64,000 bases of DNA from Megalonaias nervosa (taxonomy: Eukaryota > Mollusca > Bivalvia > Unionida > Unionidae): contig JAECUM010000850.1 in the NCBI GenBank assembly GCA_016617855.1, positions 124,001-188,000 of the forward strand, given 5' to 3'. The translations under genes were made by a program, and so were the position numbers. Positions within the stretch are counted from its first letter, which is position 1; the number at the start of each line of letters is the position of its first letter. The notes below the pieces were generated by a model, which did not search any database, was not told the origin of the DNA, and saw nothing but the letters and a program-made list of their open reading frames with translations. Shown here piece after piece: positions 42,001-53,462 of this stretch.

Positions 42001-42233
42001 TCTTATCCAGTTTCTGTTTGTTTTTGTATAGATGTTCAAATTCACTTGCCGCATAAACAACCTTGTTATAACTCACATGGCAAAATACCTGCTTGCATTA
42101 CACTAATAGATTTATGTTTCTGAATCAGTCATTGTTATAAAACAGATATTAATGAAATATTCGGTCTCATAATTGGTATGGGCAATTTTAATAATCGGCA
42201 TAATCAGCAAAAAGTGATGTCGGTACAGCTTTA
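39076..42233 (+). mobile_element. hAT transposon with degraded BED-finger transposase
   Basis: The ends are TAAAGCTGTAC (39076-39086) and its complement (42223-42233), with ATATAATT/ATAGAATG beside them as a possible 8-bp duplication with 6 of 8 matches. The transposase starts near 39854. A BED finger follows (CTLCNAC, then HLHCKH), then SDAWSD near 40400, CFAHTLQLVV near 40660, and the dimerisation block PASSVPSEQLFSGSGQTFSDRR near 41585-41645. A frameshift near 40080 and stops near 40248, 40450, 41143, 41208 and 41265 inactivate it. Confidence 0.88.
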
Positions 42234-42515
42234 ATAGAATGAAATAAATTTTTTTTAAAAAACCCTAACTAACAAACAATTAAGATTAAATATACCTAAC
42301 AATGTGCAGTTGCCATAAATGTTTATTAATTTGTCTCTTTATTCTTTCTTTACATTGATGCATATCAAACATTGTGTATAACAGTATATATTGGTATAAG
42401 TACATGGCATAGGTGAATTATTTCACCGCAGTTAGATTTAATCTTATGTTTTACACGTGACATCATGGAATAGAGAGTAGGGTTTTCTGTTTTTTTTTTC
42501 TTCACAATAATTACT

Positions 42516-42782
42516 GGGGACCCCGAATGGCCGAGTGGTCTAAAGCGCTCTCCGTTATGGACCACTACCATCCCACCTCTGTCTGCGTGGGTTTGAGTCT
42601 AGGATTCGGCGAATGTGGATATGTGAGAAAGCTTGCCAGTAGCTTCTCGTGGGTCGGTGGTTCTTTCCGGGGATTTCCCGGTTTCTTCCTCCACCATTAA
42701 TACTGGCCACCATGTATAGCCTATCGTGTGCTGAAAAATGGCGTTAAGCCCCACAGCAACAACAACAACAACAACAACAACA
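42516..42782 (+). mobile_element. SINE family 2, near full length
   Basis: It starts CCCCGAATGGCCGAGTGGTC, has the B box GGGTTTGAGTC, the family body and ends in (AAC)n at 42752-42782. Confidence 0.93.
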
Positions 42783-44221
42783 ATTACCAATAGCACATTG
42801 ACATCAGATTGTATTAGGAAAAGAATGTTACTTTCATATATTATTCAATACACAATAATGGTGCCAGCGTTATCAAGAACACTTAAGATGCAGGGTCTCA
42901 GAAAGATATCAGTATAATTTCATCTTATTTTATGTTCCATGTTCCCTGGTGACAGTTGACTGTACATTTAATTCCTGGCAATGATCTGGATGGTATATTG
43001 AGGTGGTGGTGAAAGATCAATCTTTGACAATGGAGGTATTTCAGCTATCAGTTTACCTTGTAGAGCTTAAAGTTATTATTTTCACAGCTCTAGTGTAATG
43101 GATTGTTCATTTTCCAATCAGTCACTGGTTATTACATACAGTGAGAATAGCATCTGTATAAAAGGGAATAATTTTGATATTATTTTCCAAGTGATGGAGA
43201 CCATGTTACATATTGATTGCCACAATCATCAGTTTACATTAGTATAAAGCAGAATTGGCCTAAATGGTTTGGACATTTTAGACACAATATCTGAGGGATG
43301 GCTTTCACTGTTTCTGAGGGATGGCTTTCACTGTTTCTGAGGGATGACTTTCACTGTTTGATATCATTTTGCCAAAATTCAACATACATGTCTGACTAAA
43401 GATTTAGGGGCTGCAGAAAAAATGTATTAATGGACTTCGTCAAATCTGTCAAAAACTTTATAAACCTTTTTGATTGTGCTTAATCATCCTTGACCCCCTT
43501 CCACATGTAAAACATCGGAAGAGCTTATGACTCCATTATGACCTTTCACCTTTCATAGGCATAAGTTTTCATCCCTGTCTCTCTTAAATTACTGTGAAAA
43601 TTGCCATCAAGCTTTACAAACAGATATATCCTAAGGTCCAGTTGGTTTTCCTATGAAAATGGCGACCCTTGGAAATCCAGTATATCCAACACTGCAGCCA
43701 AAATCTTACCACTCTGGAATTAATAATAATGTTGACCTGGGGTTTTCAATGAAGGACTTTTTAAGGTGTCTAGTTGATACTGATTGAAAATAGTGCTGAT
43801 CTGACAGTCAGTATGGCCAACAAAGCAGTCATCTTGAAAATGATACTAGTATCTGGATGGCACTAAATGAAACATGTGCTGATCAGAGATTGAATATGGC
43901 CACCATGGTGGCCATTATAAAGATTATGTTATTGCTACTCTAGATGGTGATGCAAACATGGGTTTTTCACTGAAAAATTATTTATGAGCTTAAAATGGTC
44001 CTAAATGAAAATATTTTCTGTCGTACATCCAATACATCCATCACAATGGCAGTCATCCACTCTACTTGAGTGGTAATTCATATTGACATTGAGTTTTTAC
44101 TCAATGACCTATGATGTCTGGTTGATCCTAAATCAAAATGGTGCCCATTAGACCTGCCCTCATACTTCTTAAAAATCTTTTCATAGCCCATCCTCATATA
44201 TTTAGTTGGTCATAACGAAAA
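42783..44221. other. Unique sequence with a small three-copy repeat (43291-43363)
   Basis: TCTGAGGGATGGCTTTCACTGTT occurs three times in tandem at 43291-43363. No gene is recognised in the rest. Confidence 0.5.
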
Positions 44222-44272
44222 ATAATAGCGATATGACTAATATTGTTAAAGCTATGTTAAAAATCCTGAAAA
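44222..44272 (+). mobile_element. SINE family 1 tail fragment
   Basis: ATAGCGATATGACTAATATTG and GTTAAAGCTATGTTAAAAATCC match the last 50 bp of the family 1 SINEs. Confidence 0.8.
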
Positions 44273-44682
44273 CAACGCTTGTTTCTAGAGTAACTAAGTT
44301 GTATATACAGCACAATGAAATCTTTTAATGATAGATATCAGTTTGGCAGTTACAGAGAGGCATGGTACCCTACCCCAAACTCTGCATGCTCCATCCATAT
44401 TTATGGACCTTAATTTGTACCCTGCCCTTTTTATTTGTAAAATTGATGTGTTTTTTCGTGTACCATATCCCCTTGCAGATTGTTATTGTTGTCTCTGTAC
44501 CATGTTCAGTCACTGGGGTGCAGTCTGGAATTGTCTTCTAGCATGTGCCAATATGGCATGGTGATGTTAGAAAATAAAATGATTACGCGCTTTAAAGGAG
44601 ACCAGAAATCAATGGAAATATAGAATAATAATAAAAGTACTATAGAAGAAAACGTTATTCTGAAGTACCATCCGCGACCATA

Positions 44683-44706
44683 ATGCCAATATTTAAATAT
44701 TGGCAT
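44683..44706. repeat. Perfect 24-bp palindrome near the transposon's left end
   Basis: The sequence reads identically on both strands, centred on TTTAAA with arms ATGCCAATA/TATTGGCAT. It lies 87 bp inside the left end and may be a transposase or subterminal motif. Confidence 0.9.
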
Positions 44707-44841
44707 ATCTTCAAGGCTCTGAATTTCCGTGACCTCATATGCAAAATTTCCACGCCTATTCGGTTACTTTCGTGATGTGATGTCATAGTAGCGACTCCAG
44801 CATCCCGACTAGCAGTTGCCAGTGTAAAGACAATACTGTTT

Positions 44842-45010
44842 TGCGTTGCTTACGGGTGTAATGGCACATTTAGAAAAGGCTGTGGACAATTTGTTTTCTT
44901 TTCCAAAAGATAAAGACATAAAGAAAGTATGGATACATTATTGCAGCGAGTCGATTTCAAAGACCATACAGCATTCTGTGCTCATTACATTTCTCAAAGG
45001 AATGTTACGA
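44842..45010 (+). pseudogene. Broken THAP domain
   Basis: CVAYGCNGTFRKG gives the first C-x4-C pair (44842 onward). After a frame change, FPKDKDIKKVWIHYC supplies the conserved Trp and FP core; after a further change, DFKDHTAFCAHY supplies the last Cys and His, one residue closer than usual. THAP is a zinc-dependent DNA-binding domain of P-element and Kolobok transposases and their host descendants. The need for three frames shows that it is not functional. Confidence 0.7.
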
Positions 45011-46565
45011 GAGAGGGATCCTGAAAAAATGGCTGCTCTAGGATACACAAATGCTAGGCCTAGACTATAAGTTGGTGCTGTTCCAGACATACCGTTGGAT
45101 ATTTTAAATCCTGGGAAAAGTGTTAAACATATGAGTTACGAAAATAGGCAGAAGGCCGAGTAAGTGACCACAAAATGCAACAGTCAACTCACAGATCTTT
45201 TATCTACACCAGCAGTGCTAAAAAAAATTCGATAGCGCAACACCCAAGGTCCCTCTAATTTTAGTTCGGGCCCATCCTGTATTCAAAGTGAGGTGCCCAT
45301 CGGGTTTGTCAAAAAAAAAAATTGTTTGCCTGAGGAAATGAGTAAATGTATTTTCAAGATGTTGACATATATGCCATAACACTGCACAATCTAAATCAAA
45401 TCACCGCTCTCCTAGGTGAAATTGAGATCTGATTTTAATGAAATGGAAGCTTTGCTAAATGTAAGATTCTAAACCGCTGACATGGTCGTGTTTCTAGAAA
45501 ACACAATTTTCAGTAATCTTTAAAATAAAAATTTAAAAAAAACAACAGTAAAACCCCTTTCAGTCTATGCCGGTTACATGTAGTATGCATAAACGGTAAT
45601 CTGTAGCGATTGGAACTGATATAAAACTATCCCTAAGGCAGTTTAAATAGCAGCAGTTAAAAGAAAAGAGGTTGGGTATAAAATCAAAGTTTCACATTAA
45701 CTGGCTGACAGTATAAATTTGGGGGAGGCAACTGTTGACCCCACCCCCTTGCCCCAATGTGCGAGCACTCAAGGGACGTGCCATTTCTCCCTGTGATATG
45801 CCTTATAATCCCCCAGGACAAGCCCCTTTTTTCATATTCTGGTCAGCTGTGGCAAAACTGCATAATAGCTAAAGTTTTGACTTAAGTACACCAGAAAAAA
45901 AGCCAGTGTGACTAATTACCAGTTAATCCTTATCCTTGTATTTATCTTGTGAAAAGGACTGCCGTTCGGACCATGTTCGACATTGTGTGTATGTAAGTAC
46001 CAGCAATTGATTGGCAAATAAATGATTCCCTATTTTGTTGTAACTTACGATGAGTATAGGACTTCATTTTGACAGTTCAAATCTGCAGTCACAAGTTACC
46101 ATACATGTGGCAACTGTTTTTCCCATGTTTTATGCTCTACCTTATTGCCTTAGGTTTAAGTCTTAAGGCATGTAACACTGTTTACTGAATGAAAATATTT
46201 ATTCTGAATTAGTTTTTTGGGGGCACATATACTGCATGGTATATTTTGTTTTATTCCTTCTTTTAATTTAATCTTGGTAATTAAACTTTACATACATGGT
46301 AAAAGAATGTCCGGTATTAACTGGCTGAGTTTCTTTGGCAGAAATGGAGATGCAATTTTGTTTGCAGAGAAAATTACACAGCATTCACAGTAATCATTCA
46401 TGGGATTTAAGCTAATTGGTGACAATTTTTTTTTTTTAAATTTATTTTTATTAAAGTACTGTTGTAGTGGTTTTAAAAAATCTGAAATTTACGTGAATAA
46501 GGTTTAATCTTAACATTCAGTTTATTGAAGAAAAGAACTGTCCTGTGATATTAATTATTTCGTCC

Positions 46566-46681
46566 AGTGCCGGATTTATACATAGCGAGGCCCTATTTGG
46601 TATAAAATAAATTTGAGAGACCCTTTCAGACTGTGAGGCCCTAAGCTGTAGCTTGTTTAGCTTATGCCTAAATCCGGCACT
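46566..46681. mobile_element. Small MITE nested in the Kolobok-like element
   Basis: AGTGCCGGATTTA at 46566-46578 is exactly complementary to TAAATCCGGCACT at 46669-46681. The ends resemble hAT MITEs. No clear target duplication. Confidence 0.72.
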
Positions 46682-47896
46682 ACAATATTCACAAGTGATA
46701 AAATAGAATATGGCATCTGTGGATTGCATACGTTATATCTATTTATGTATGGTTTGGTGTTGTGTTTTTTTCTTCTGAGAAATGAAATTGACTGACATAA
46801 TGTAATAATCGGGAGTTCTCTGCAAAAATCAGGAGGTATTACTAGATTGAGAGGTAGGTGTGGAAATACCCCCAAGATCGGGAGGTTTTTCTCCCAGCTT
46901 GAGAGCTGACAGGTATGAACTGTCCAGTTTTGTGGAATTTCAATCAGGGCTTGTGAGTTCATTGAAGTCACAAGCCTGGGGCCTGTGCCTAAAAAATTTT
47001 CTTTGAGCACTGACCAGTACAGCACATAAACTATTATACCAGACGTATATATTATCAGATTTGTCAATACGCTAACTGGAGCCTGCATGTATGAACTATA
47101 AGAAGGAAGCTTCTTAATGTTTAAATTAATTACCTGTGATTTCTGCTTTGCAGATTTATTTGTGTTTTTTTTTTTTTGAAAAACTAATGCTTAAGTTACC
47201 ACCGATGAAAACCGTTCTCAATTCCTTTTAGACCTCCCCGGTAATGGATATTGTTTCACACACAAGTCGGTACCCGTTCTAGTCTCTTCGCCCAGAATTC
47301 AGTATTATCTCTCAGTGTTTCAGTGTTGGATGTATATTTTCAAGATATTAGTCCTTATGTGTGTGTGTGTGTGTTGGGGGTAGGTAATGAATATGTCATT
47401 TACATATAATACAATTGAATCTCATCCTTCTTAAATGAATTTATTGCATTGTGGTAAATTTTTAATTTTTCCATTGGGCACCATCACTTAATCCTTATCA
47501 CATTTTTGCACTGCACACAATGTATAAGTATTTATTTTAAAATTACATTGCTTTTTTTAAATTCTTAACACAGTTCAACAGATATAGTTATGAGCATCTC
47601 TCGGAAACAAATTCAACTTTTTAATGTGCAACCCAAATCTGGTCTCCTCTTGTCTGTCTAGCTCACCATGTTTCTGTTTCTATTCAAGGACTGGCTAGTA
47701 TTGCATCACGGGACCATGTGATCTGTTGTCTCATCAAAACTTGGAAAAACTCCGCAATTTACGGAATCGTGGTATCTTCCGCGCAATATGATCACTACCT
47801 GCCTATGATATGTAATTTATAAACATTACAGTCGAAGTAAAATTTGTAGAGAATTACATACATAAAAGGAAGAATTTTATTTCTGGTCTCCTTTAA

Positions 47897-49176
47897 GGTT
47901 GGACAAGTTGTCCATGATAAGTGGTGAAACTTTTCACAAGAAATTGGGATTTTCTATTAGTTCCTCAAGGAGGAAATGAAATGACTATGAACTAAATGGA
48001 TGATCATTTCAAATTTAGTACATTAATGTATATGTGATAAAACTTTAATGTATCAGTCACTGTATTCTTTGTGTTGTGCCCTTAATTTTGTTTATGATAC
48101 ACTCTCAGCATGGGAGACGACTCTTAAATGAGATTATGATACATTATGTAATGTCAACATCAGACATACATTGAGGATTTAATAGTAGTTTTATTGCGGC
48201 CAGATATTTTGAAATGATAGTAAAACCACACTTCTAGGCATGGTCTAAAAGAAATGGTCAAAAAGGTTGTTGAAATAATGTTGAAAAATGTAATTTTCCC
48301 TGGCATCACAAGTAGGATCAAGATTTCTGATGGCAAGATAGTATGATAGAGTGTACTGTAAGATACTGTTAAGGTTTGGCTCTGGATTTTTATATCCATT
48401 ACTTTAATATTCAAACAATGACCCATTAGTCCGTTTAAGGCAATAAAAATTGTATACTTACATTTTGTAAGCAAAATGCCAAATGTCATACAAATTTAGA
48501 GAGATAAGACTAATTAAATCATATGTACCAATAAGAGAAATAAGACTTGCACAGCTTCTGTTAGTGTATTGGTACCTTACCAAGAAATGGTCTTTCACAG
48601 CACATATTTAAACGTGCAGGTAAGCATGGGAGTGCTTGACAAGTCTATTGCAGCTTGTTGAAATATTTCAACTGCCTTACTTGAAGAGCCCTTTAGATAA
48701 TTCATCTTTGATAATTGATTACATGTATTGTTTCTCTGAAATCATTTTGTTATGACTTAGCATAGCACAAGCAACAAAAAACCTTGTGTATATGGAGGCT
48801 ATTGTCCTCTACAAGCTAAGTTTTCCACCTTCCCACTATGCACAACCAACTTAAGTTAATCTGTGTTCAAGTTCACTGTTTTTAAAATGATTTCTTTTTC
48901 ATTGAGTTTAATTAACTCAAGATTTGTGAACATAATTCGTATCTCAGAGCCTGCATTGTTCTTAGAGTGTAATTATTCTCAGTGTTTAGAATTATTTAGC
49001 CATAGTAATTGATGAAATATTAGTTTAAATAGTTCTCAGTAAATGTTCTTAGTTATTGATGTTCATATAAATAGCTTTTTTATTTCAAATTTTCTTCATA
49101 TCATTCCACTTTACCAAACTTGGCAGAAGTCCTTGTATCCAGATGTCATCTAATGTCAGTTGACAGATCAGGCACT
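47897..49176. other. Unique AT-rich sequence, no gene seen
   Basis: A 109-codon minus-strand frame at 48160-48489 shows no recognisable domain. Confidence 0.35.
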
Positions 49177-49382
49177 GTATATACTCACTTATAAGACGAG
49201 TCTAACGGCAAACCTCACAAATGCAAATCTGCTGTAGCTTAATGCGCAGCATATGTGAATTTTGTTTGGAGTAATCAGTGTAACAAACAACGTAGATCCT
49301 GATTTGCAGGTGCATTATGCTATGGCAGATCAAGATCTTTGTTTTTGCAGTTTGATATGACTTATAAGCTAATACTGATGGT
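49177..49382. mobile_element. Palindromic MITE family A, copy 4
   Basis: It runs from TGTATATACTCACTTATAAG to the diverged right end CTTATAAGCTAATACTGATG, with GATCCTGATTTGCAGGTGCA inside. Confidence 0.78.
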
Positions 49383-50420
49383 ACCTAACTTTGTTCTCTA
49401 TATTTGTCAATACTACATGACAAATCAAGTTAGAAAGCCATTCACCAGCTTTTGTTCATGTGCAGGATCAGAAAGTGTTGATATTGAATAGTTTCTAGCA
49501 GTGCTGGTCTGTATTATCTCATTTAGTAACCTTATAGATTTTGTCTGTTGTGGTATTTCAGGTGGTTTGGGTGTGAAAAACCTTCTGTTCACCAATTGCC
49601 ATATGTTAATTTTTAATACAGAGTCTCAGGGAAATTATTTGTTTATATTGAATCCAATTTCAGTGGAAGATTGGGGAGATAAGTGAGGAAGTTTAGAGAA
49701 GATGAGAAAGTTAGTTATCTTCATTATTCCTGGTTAGTTTGTTTATTTTAGAGAAGTATGTTATTCATGGTTTATTTTTCTATGGGACTTGCTTGGATGA
49801 CTATATAAGCACTTTCATTATTTTTCAATAAGAGTCTAAGTGTCCATTGAGTGAGTTTTCTATAAAAATGTGACATTCATTGAAAAGAAATCTTGACACA
49901 CAAGAAGTGCATTGGGAATTCCCTCCATGCTGTTATTGATATTCTCATATTGACTTGGACTTGAATGTTTGTCAGTGCCAGATTAGTCTAATTTCTTGGT
50001 AAAGCAATGCCAACAGATATGTTTCACAATGTCATCAGTAAGTCATGCAACATTACAGTCCCTCAACCAAATTTATGAATTGGAGAATATGCAAACTTGC
50101 TTTGCATATATTTGGAAAATAAGTGATGGAAAATGATTTTCTTTTGATACAAAATTTTGATGTACAAGATTATATTGAAGTTTGGTAAAATGTTGCTGTC
50201 TGATGGAGTTACCAAAGGAATGTTGGATACCACAACCATTATGTCACTGTGCAGAACACATTCATTATTGTCTTGGGTAAGTCTGTTTTATTTGACAATG
50301 GTCATGTGGTTATGCAGTTTTAAAGTTTCCTAATACAAGACCTTCTTATGTTGTTTTGTTGAGTTAGTTACAGCAGAACAGATGTACAGCATTCTCTCAT
50401 CATAGATATTTATAGGTGCC
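49383..50420. other. Unique AT-rich sequence, no gene seen
   Basis: No coding exon, transposon end or tandem repeat was recognised between the MITE copy and the minisatellite cluster. Confidence 0.35.
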
Positions 50421-50423
50421 ATT

Positions 50424-50632
50424 AAAGTGAGATGCATTTATTATAAGTAAGGGAACCTTTTAATGAGGGATGTTCCAACAGGGCCATGTCATAAAAGCGG
50501 GATGTATTATAAGTGAGGGAACCTTATATTGAGGGATGTTCCAACAGGGCCATGTTATAAAAGTGAGATGTATTATATGTGAGGGAACCTTATAGTGAGG
50601 GATGTTCCAACAAGGTCATGTCATAAAAGTGG
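50424..50632 (+). repeat. Three-copy tandem repeat, about 69 bp
   Basis: Units contain AAAGTGAGATGTATTATAAG, GAGGGAACCTTATA and GAGGGATGTTCCAACAGGGC, starting near 50424, 50494 and 50560. Confidence 0.9.
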
Positions 50633-50876
50633 ATCACAGTACAAAAATAATGGGTGTATAAAATGGCATTGAATGATTTAAAATCACATTATTTATTTTC
50701 CTTAGCTTAAACTAAAATTAAGTAAAGTATGATTTATTTATTTTGTGGCTGTCACTTTTCATGGTTTTGTGAACCGAAAAACCTTTTTGCTGGTATTATT
50801 TCATGCATTGGGAAAGGGTTGTTATTATTTCCTCAAATGATTCTTCTTTTAAAAAATTTATGATTGGCAGCAATCA

Positions 50877-51155
50877 TGAGATTCATGAAACATGGTACCC
50901 GATGATAATTGGCAATTCACAGTGATAAAAATTCCAATGATAAAGGTACCCCATGATAATAGGTTGATTAAAATTCCAATGATAAAGGCACCCCATAATA
51001 ATAGGGAATTCACAGTGATTAAAATTCCAATGATAAAATCATCTCCTGATAATTGGTAATTCACAGTGATTAAAATTCCAATGATAAAGGTATCCCATGA
51101 TAATAGGGAATTCACAGTGATTAAAATTCCAGTGATAAAGGTACCCCATGATAAT
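50877..51155 (+). repeat. Minisatellite, about 51-bp units
   Basis: Units of the type CCCCATGATAATAGGGAATT plus CACAGTGATTAAAATTCCAATGATAAAGGTA occur about five times. Two more partial units lie inside the adjoining foldback (51559-51656). Confidence 0.92.
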
Positions 51156-51159
51156 AATT

Positions 51160-52024
51160 CTGAAATTTTCTAATTTCTCTTTACCGCTGTCCAACACAAC
51201 ATAAGCTGTAACCTGTACAAATAACAGATGCTGATGGCTGCTGGCACAACAGCAATTTTTAAAAACTAGCTGTACAGTTCATCCATCATGAATATGGCAC
51301 TGGGTGAGTAATGGGCTTGGATACTCTTAATCCACTTCCGTGCAAAGCATCTGTGATACCTGGTAATATTTCTAACCTAATCGAACACTGTTCGCTTACT
51401 TCACTACAAGAAATTCTTCATATGCCATGCATTAAAATTATGATGTTAGTTACACATTAAAGAAATTAGAGGTTACAAAAACATAAAATCCATAGAACAG
51501 TTAAGTGTAATTATGACAAATAAAAAAAAGATACTGTTTTATCTGGAAAAATAACATGTACCCCATGATAATAGGAAGTTCACAGTGATTAAGTTTTGCT
51601 GATACAGGTACCCCATGATAAAAGGGAATTCACAGTATTTAAAGTTTCAATGATAAAATTCAAAGAATTTGATGGAGTTGATATCAGCACGACTAGGGGT
51701 AGCATTGTACTATATACATGTCTATAGTGAAGGATCAGTTCATGTTATTTTTCCAGATAAAACAATATCTTTTTTTTTAAGCAATGTCACATTTTAGCCT
51801 TAAGGAATGAAAATGTATACACACCATCATAATTACACTTAATTGTTCTGTGGATTTTATGTTTTTGTAACCTAATTTCTTTAATGTGTAATTCATGATG
51901 GATGAACTGTGCAGCTAGTTCTTAAAAATTGCTGTTGTGCCAGCAGCCATCAGCATCTGTTATTTGTACATGCTATTGCTGTTGTTGTGTTGGACAGTGG
52001 TAAAGAGAAATGAGAAAATTTCAG
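51160..52024. repeat. 865-bp foldback (large imperfect palindrome)
   Basis: The left arm, 51160-51557, is complementary to the right arm, 51737-52024, over several blocks, among them CTGAAATTTTCTAATTTCTC, CAGATGCTGATGGCTGCTGG, CATCCATCATGAAT, ACACATTAAAGAAATTAGAG and TTTTATCTGGAAAAATAACATG. The left arm has about 145 extra bases (51297-51440). The loop contains copies of the flanking 51-bp minisatellite. It may be a foldback or MITE-type transposon. Confidence 0.88.
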
Positions 52025-53262
52025 AATACTATATGCAGAATTGTTTTCTAATAAGTGATGTAAGTTTTAAGTTCAGTTATAGACGGGGGGAGGGGGAGAC
52101 CGGGCCTTTAAGGTAGTGGACAGTAGTTGTCCAGAACAAACTTAACTTTATGAATTGGTTAGTGGGAATATTGCTGGACTCCAGAGTTCAGCTGGAATAT
52201 TGTAAAGTTGGTCATTTTCCAGCTGTGCTTGAGAAGGACAGGCAACAGTAAATTTCTTCTCATATTGGTGAGCAGGAATTTTGCTGATATCTAGCAGGAA
52301 AATATTTGATTTGGCAATGTTCAAGTACATGTGTTATGGATATTTAATTTGCATTGTTTGTTAGTTTTTTTATTCATCATATAGTATGGATAATTGTATT
52401 TTCGATTTGACCTTGTCCAAAATCAAGTTCATTTTTTACCTGACCTGCATCATTGCTTTTAGTTTTGTAGAAAACATGTTTATCTCACTCTGAGTCTAGA
52501 ACATTAGCAATTCCCTATGAAATGCTGGGTCTGCCTGTTGTTTACCACATTGTATCTTATAATTTTAGTAACAAACCTTCTAATTATAAGTAAGATTTTA
52601 TCTTGTAAACATTTGGAACTTTCCAGAATGAAATTTTCCATTAGGTAATAGATTTTTTTTTTATATAGAAAATGCATGACCTAAGGTCTCATAGAGGACT
52701 ATATAATCTTGTTTATCCAGAATCTGAGCAGAATCAGTTGTATTATTGTTGTATCCAGTGTTTCATTTAGCTGGAAATTATTTATTCAAATTATTTAATT
52801 CAAAAGTTATTTTTCTCTGGAAATACAGTGTTAAAAAATAACATTCTTGGAAATAGAGACTTGGATTTATAGTGAAATATAAATAGGGTTCTATTCTTAG
52901 ATTGTTTTATTGTGATCCAACAAAAGACTGTTAGCACATCACTACAACATGGGCTACTTTTCCAGCATTGGATTTAGTTTGGAATACCACTGAGGTTTAT
53001 TCAAAACTTTAATCATTAGGACTTGTGTTAGAAATTCCCAGATTAATTGGGATTTATTTTGCAATACCAGAGTTCTGTTTACATTTACATTCTTCGGAAA
53101 TAAATTATTTGTGGAATTTTACAAAGCTTGTTGCTTCTCACTTTTTTCTATTACTTATTTTAAGACCATAGAGTCAAAATACATGGAAGATATTTAAATT
53201 AGAATATTTTAATAAAACAGGAACTTGATAACTTAATTTGGCAGTTAAAAACTGCCACTACT
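52025..53262. other. Unique AT-rich sequence, no gene seen
   Basis: Only a short G-rich run (52085-52100) stands out. Confidence 0.35.
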
Positions 53263-53462
53263 GTGTATGCTCGCTTGTAAGTTTGGTCCAGCTGCATACA
53301 ACACAGACCAAGATCTGCCATGTAATACATGGGCAGATCAGGGTCTGTGTTGTCTGTTCTACTGATTAATCTTAACAAACTGCATAGACCCAGATCTGCC
53401 AGTGCATTATGTGATGGCAGATCTCAGTTGGTAGATGGATCCGATTTTTAAGCGAGTATCGA
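53263..53462. mobile_element. Palindromic MITE family A, copy 5
   Basis: It begins GTATGCTCGCTTGTAAG and ends GATTTTTAAGCGAGTATC. CAGACCAAGATCTGCC and GACCCAGATCTGCC lie inside. Confidence 0.8.

Larger units (their letters stand above)
44596..47892 (+). mobile_element. Kolobok-like DNA transposon with TTAA target duplication
   Basis: AGGAGACCAGAAAT at 44596 is matched by its exact complement ending at 47892, and both ends abut TTAA (44592-44595 and 47893-47896). TTAA duplications combined with a THAP-type N-terminal domain (see 44842-45010) point to the Kolobok superfamily; piggyBac also uses TTAA but has no THAP. The remaining 2.8 kb has no long frame and contains at least one nested MITE, so the transposase is lost. 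Confidence 0.75.

Noticed and set aside
46657..47088. 143-codon minus-strand frame as a host gene
   Set aside because: It lies within the Kolobok-like element, overlaps a MITE end, and has no recognisable domain.
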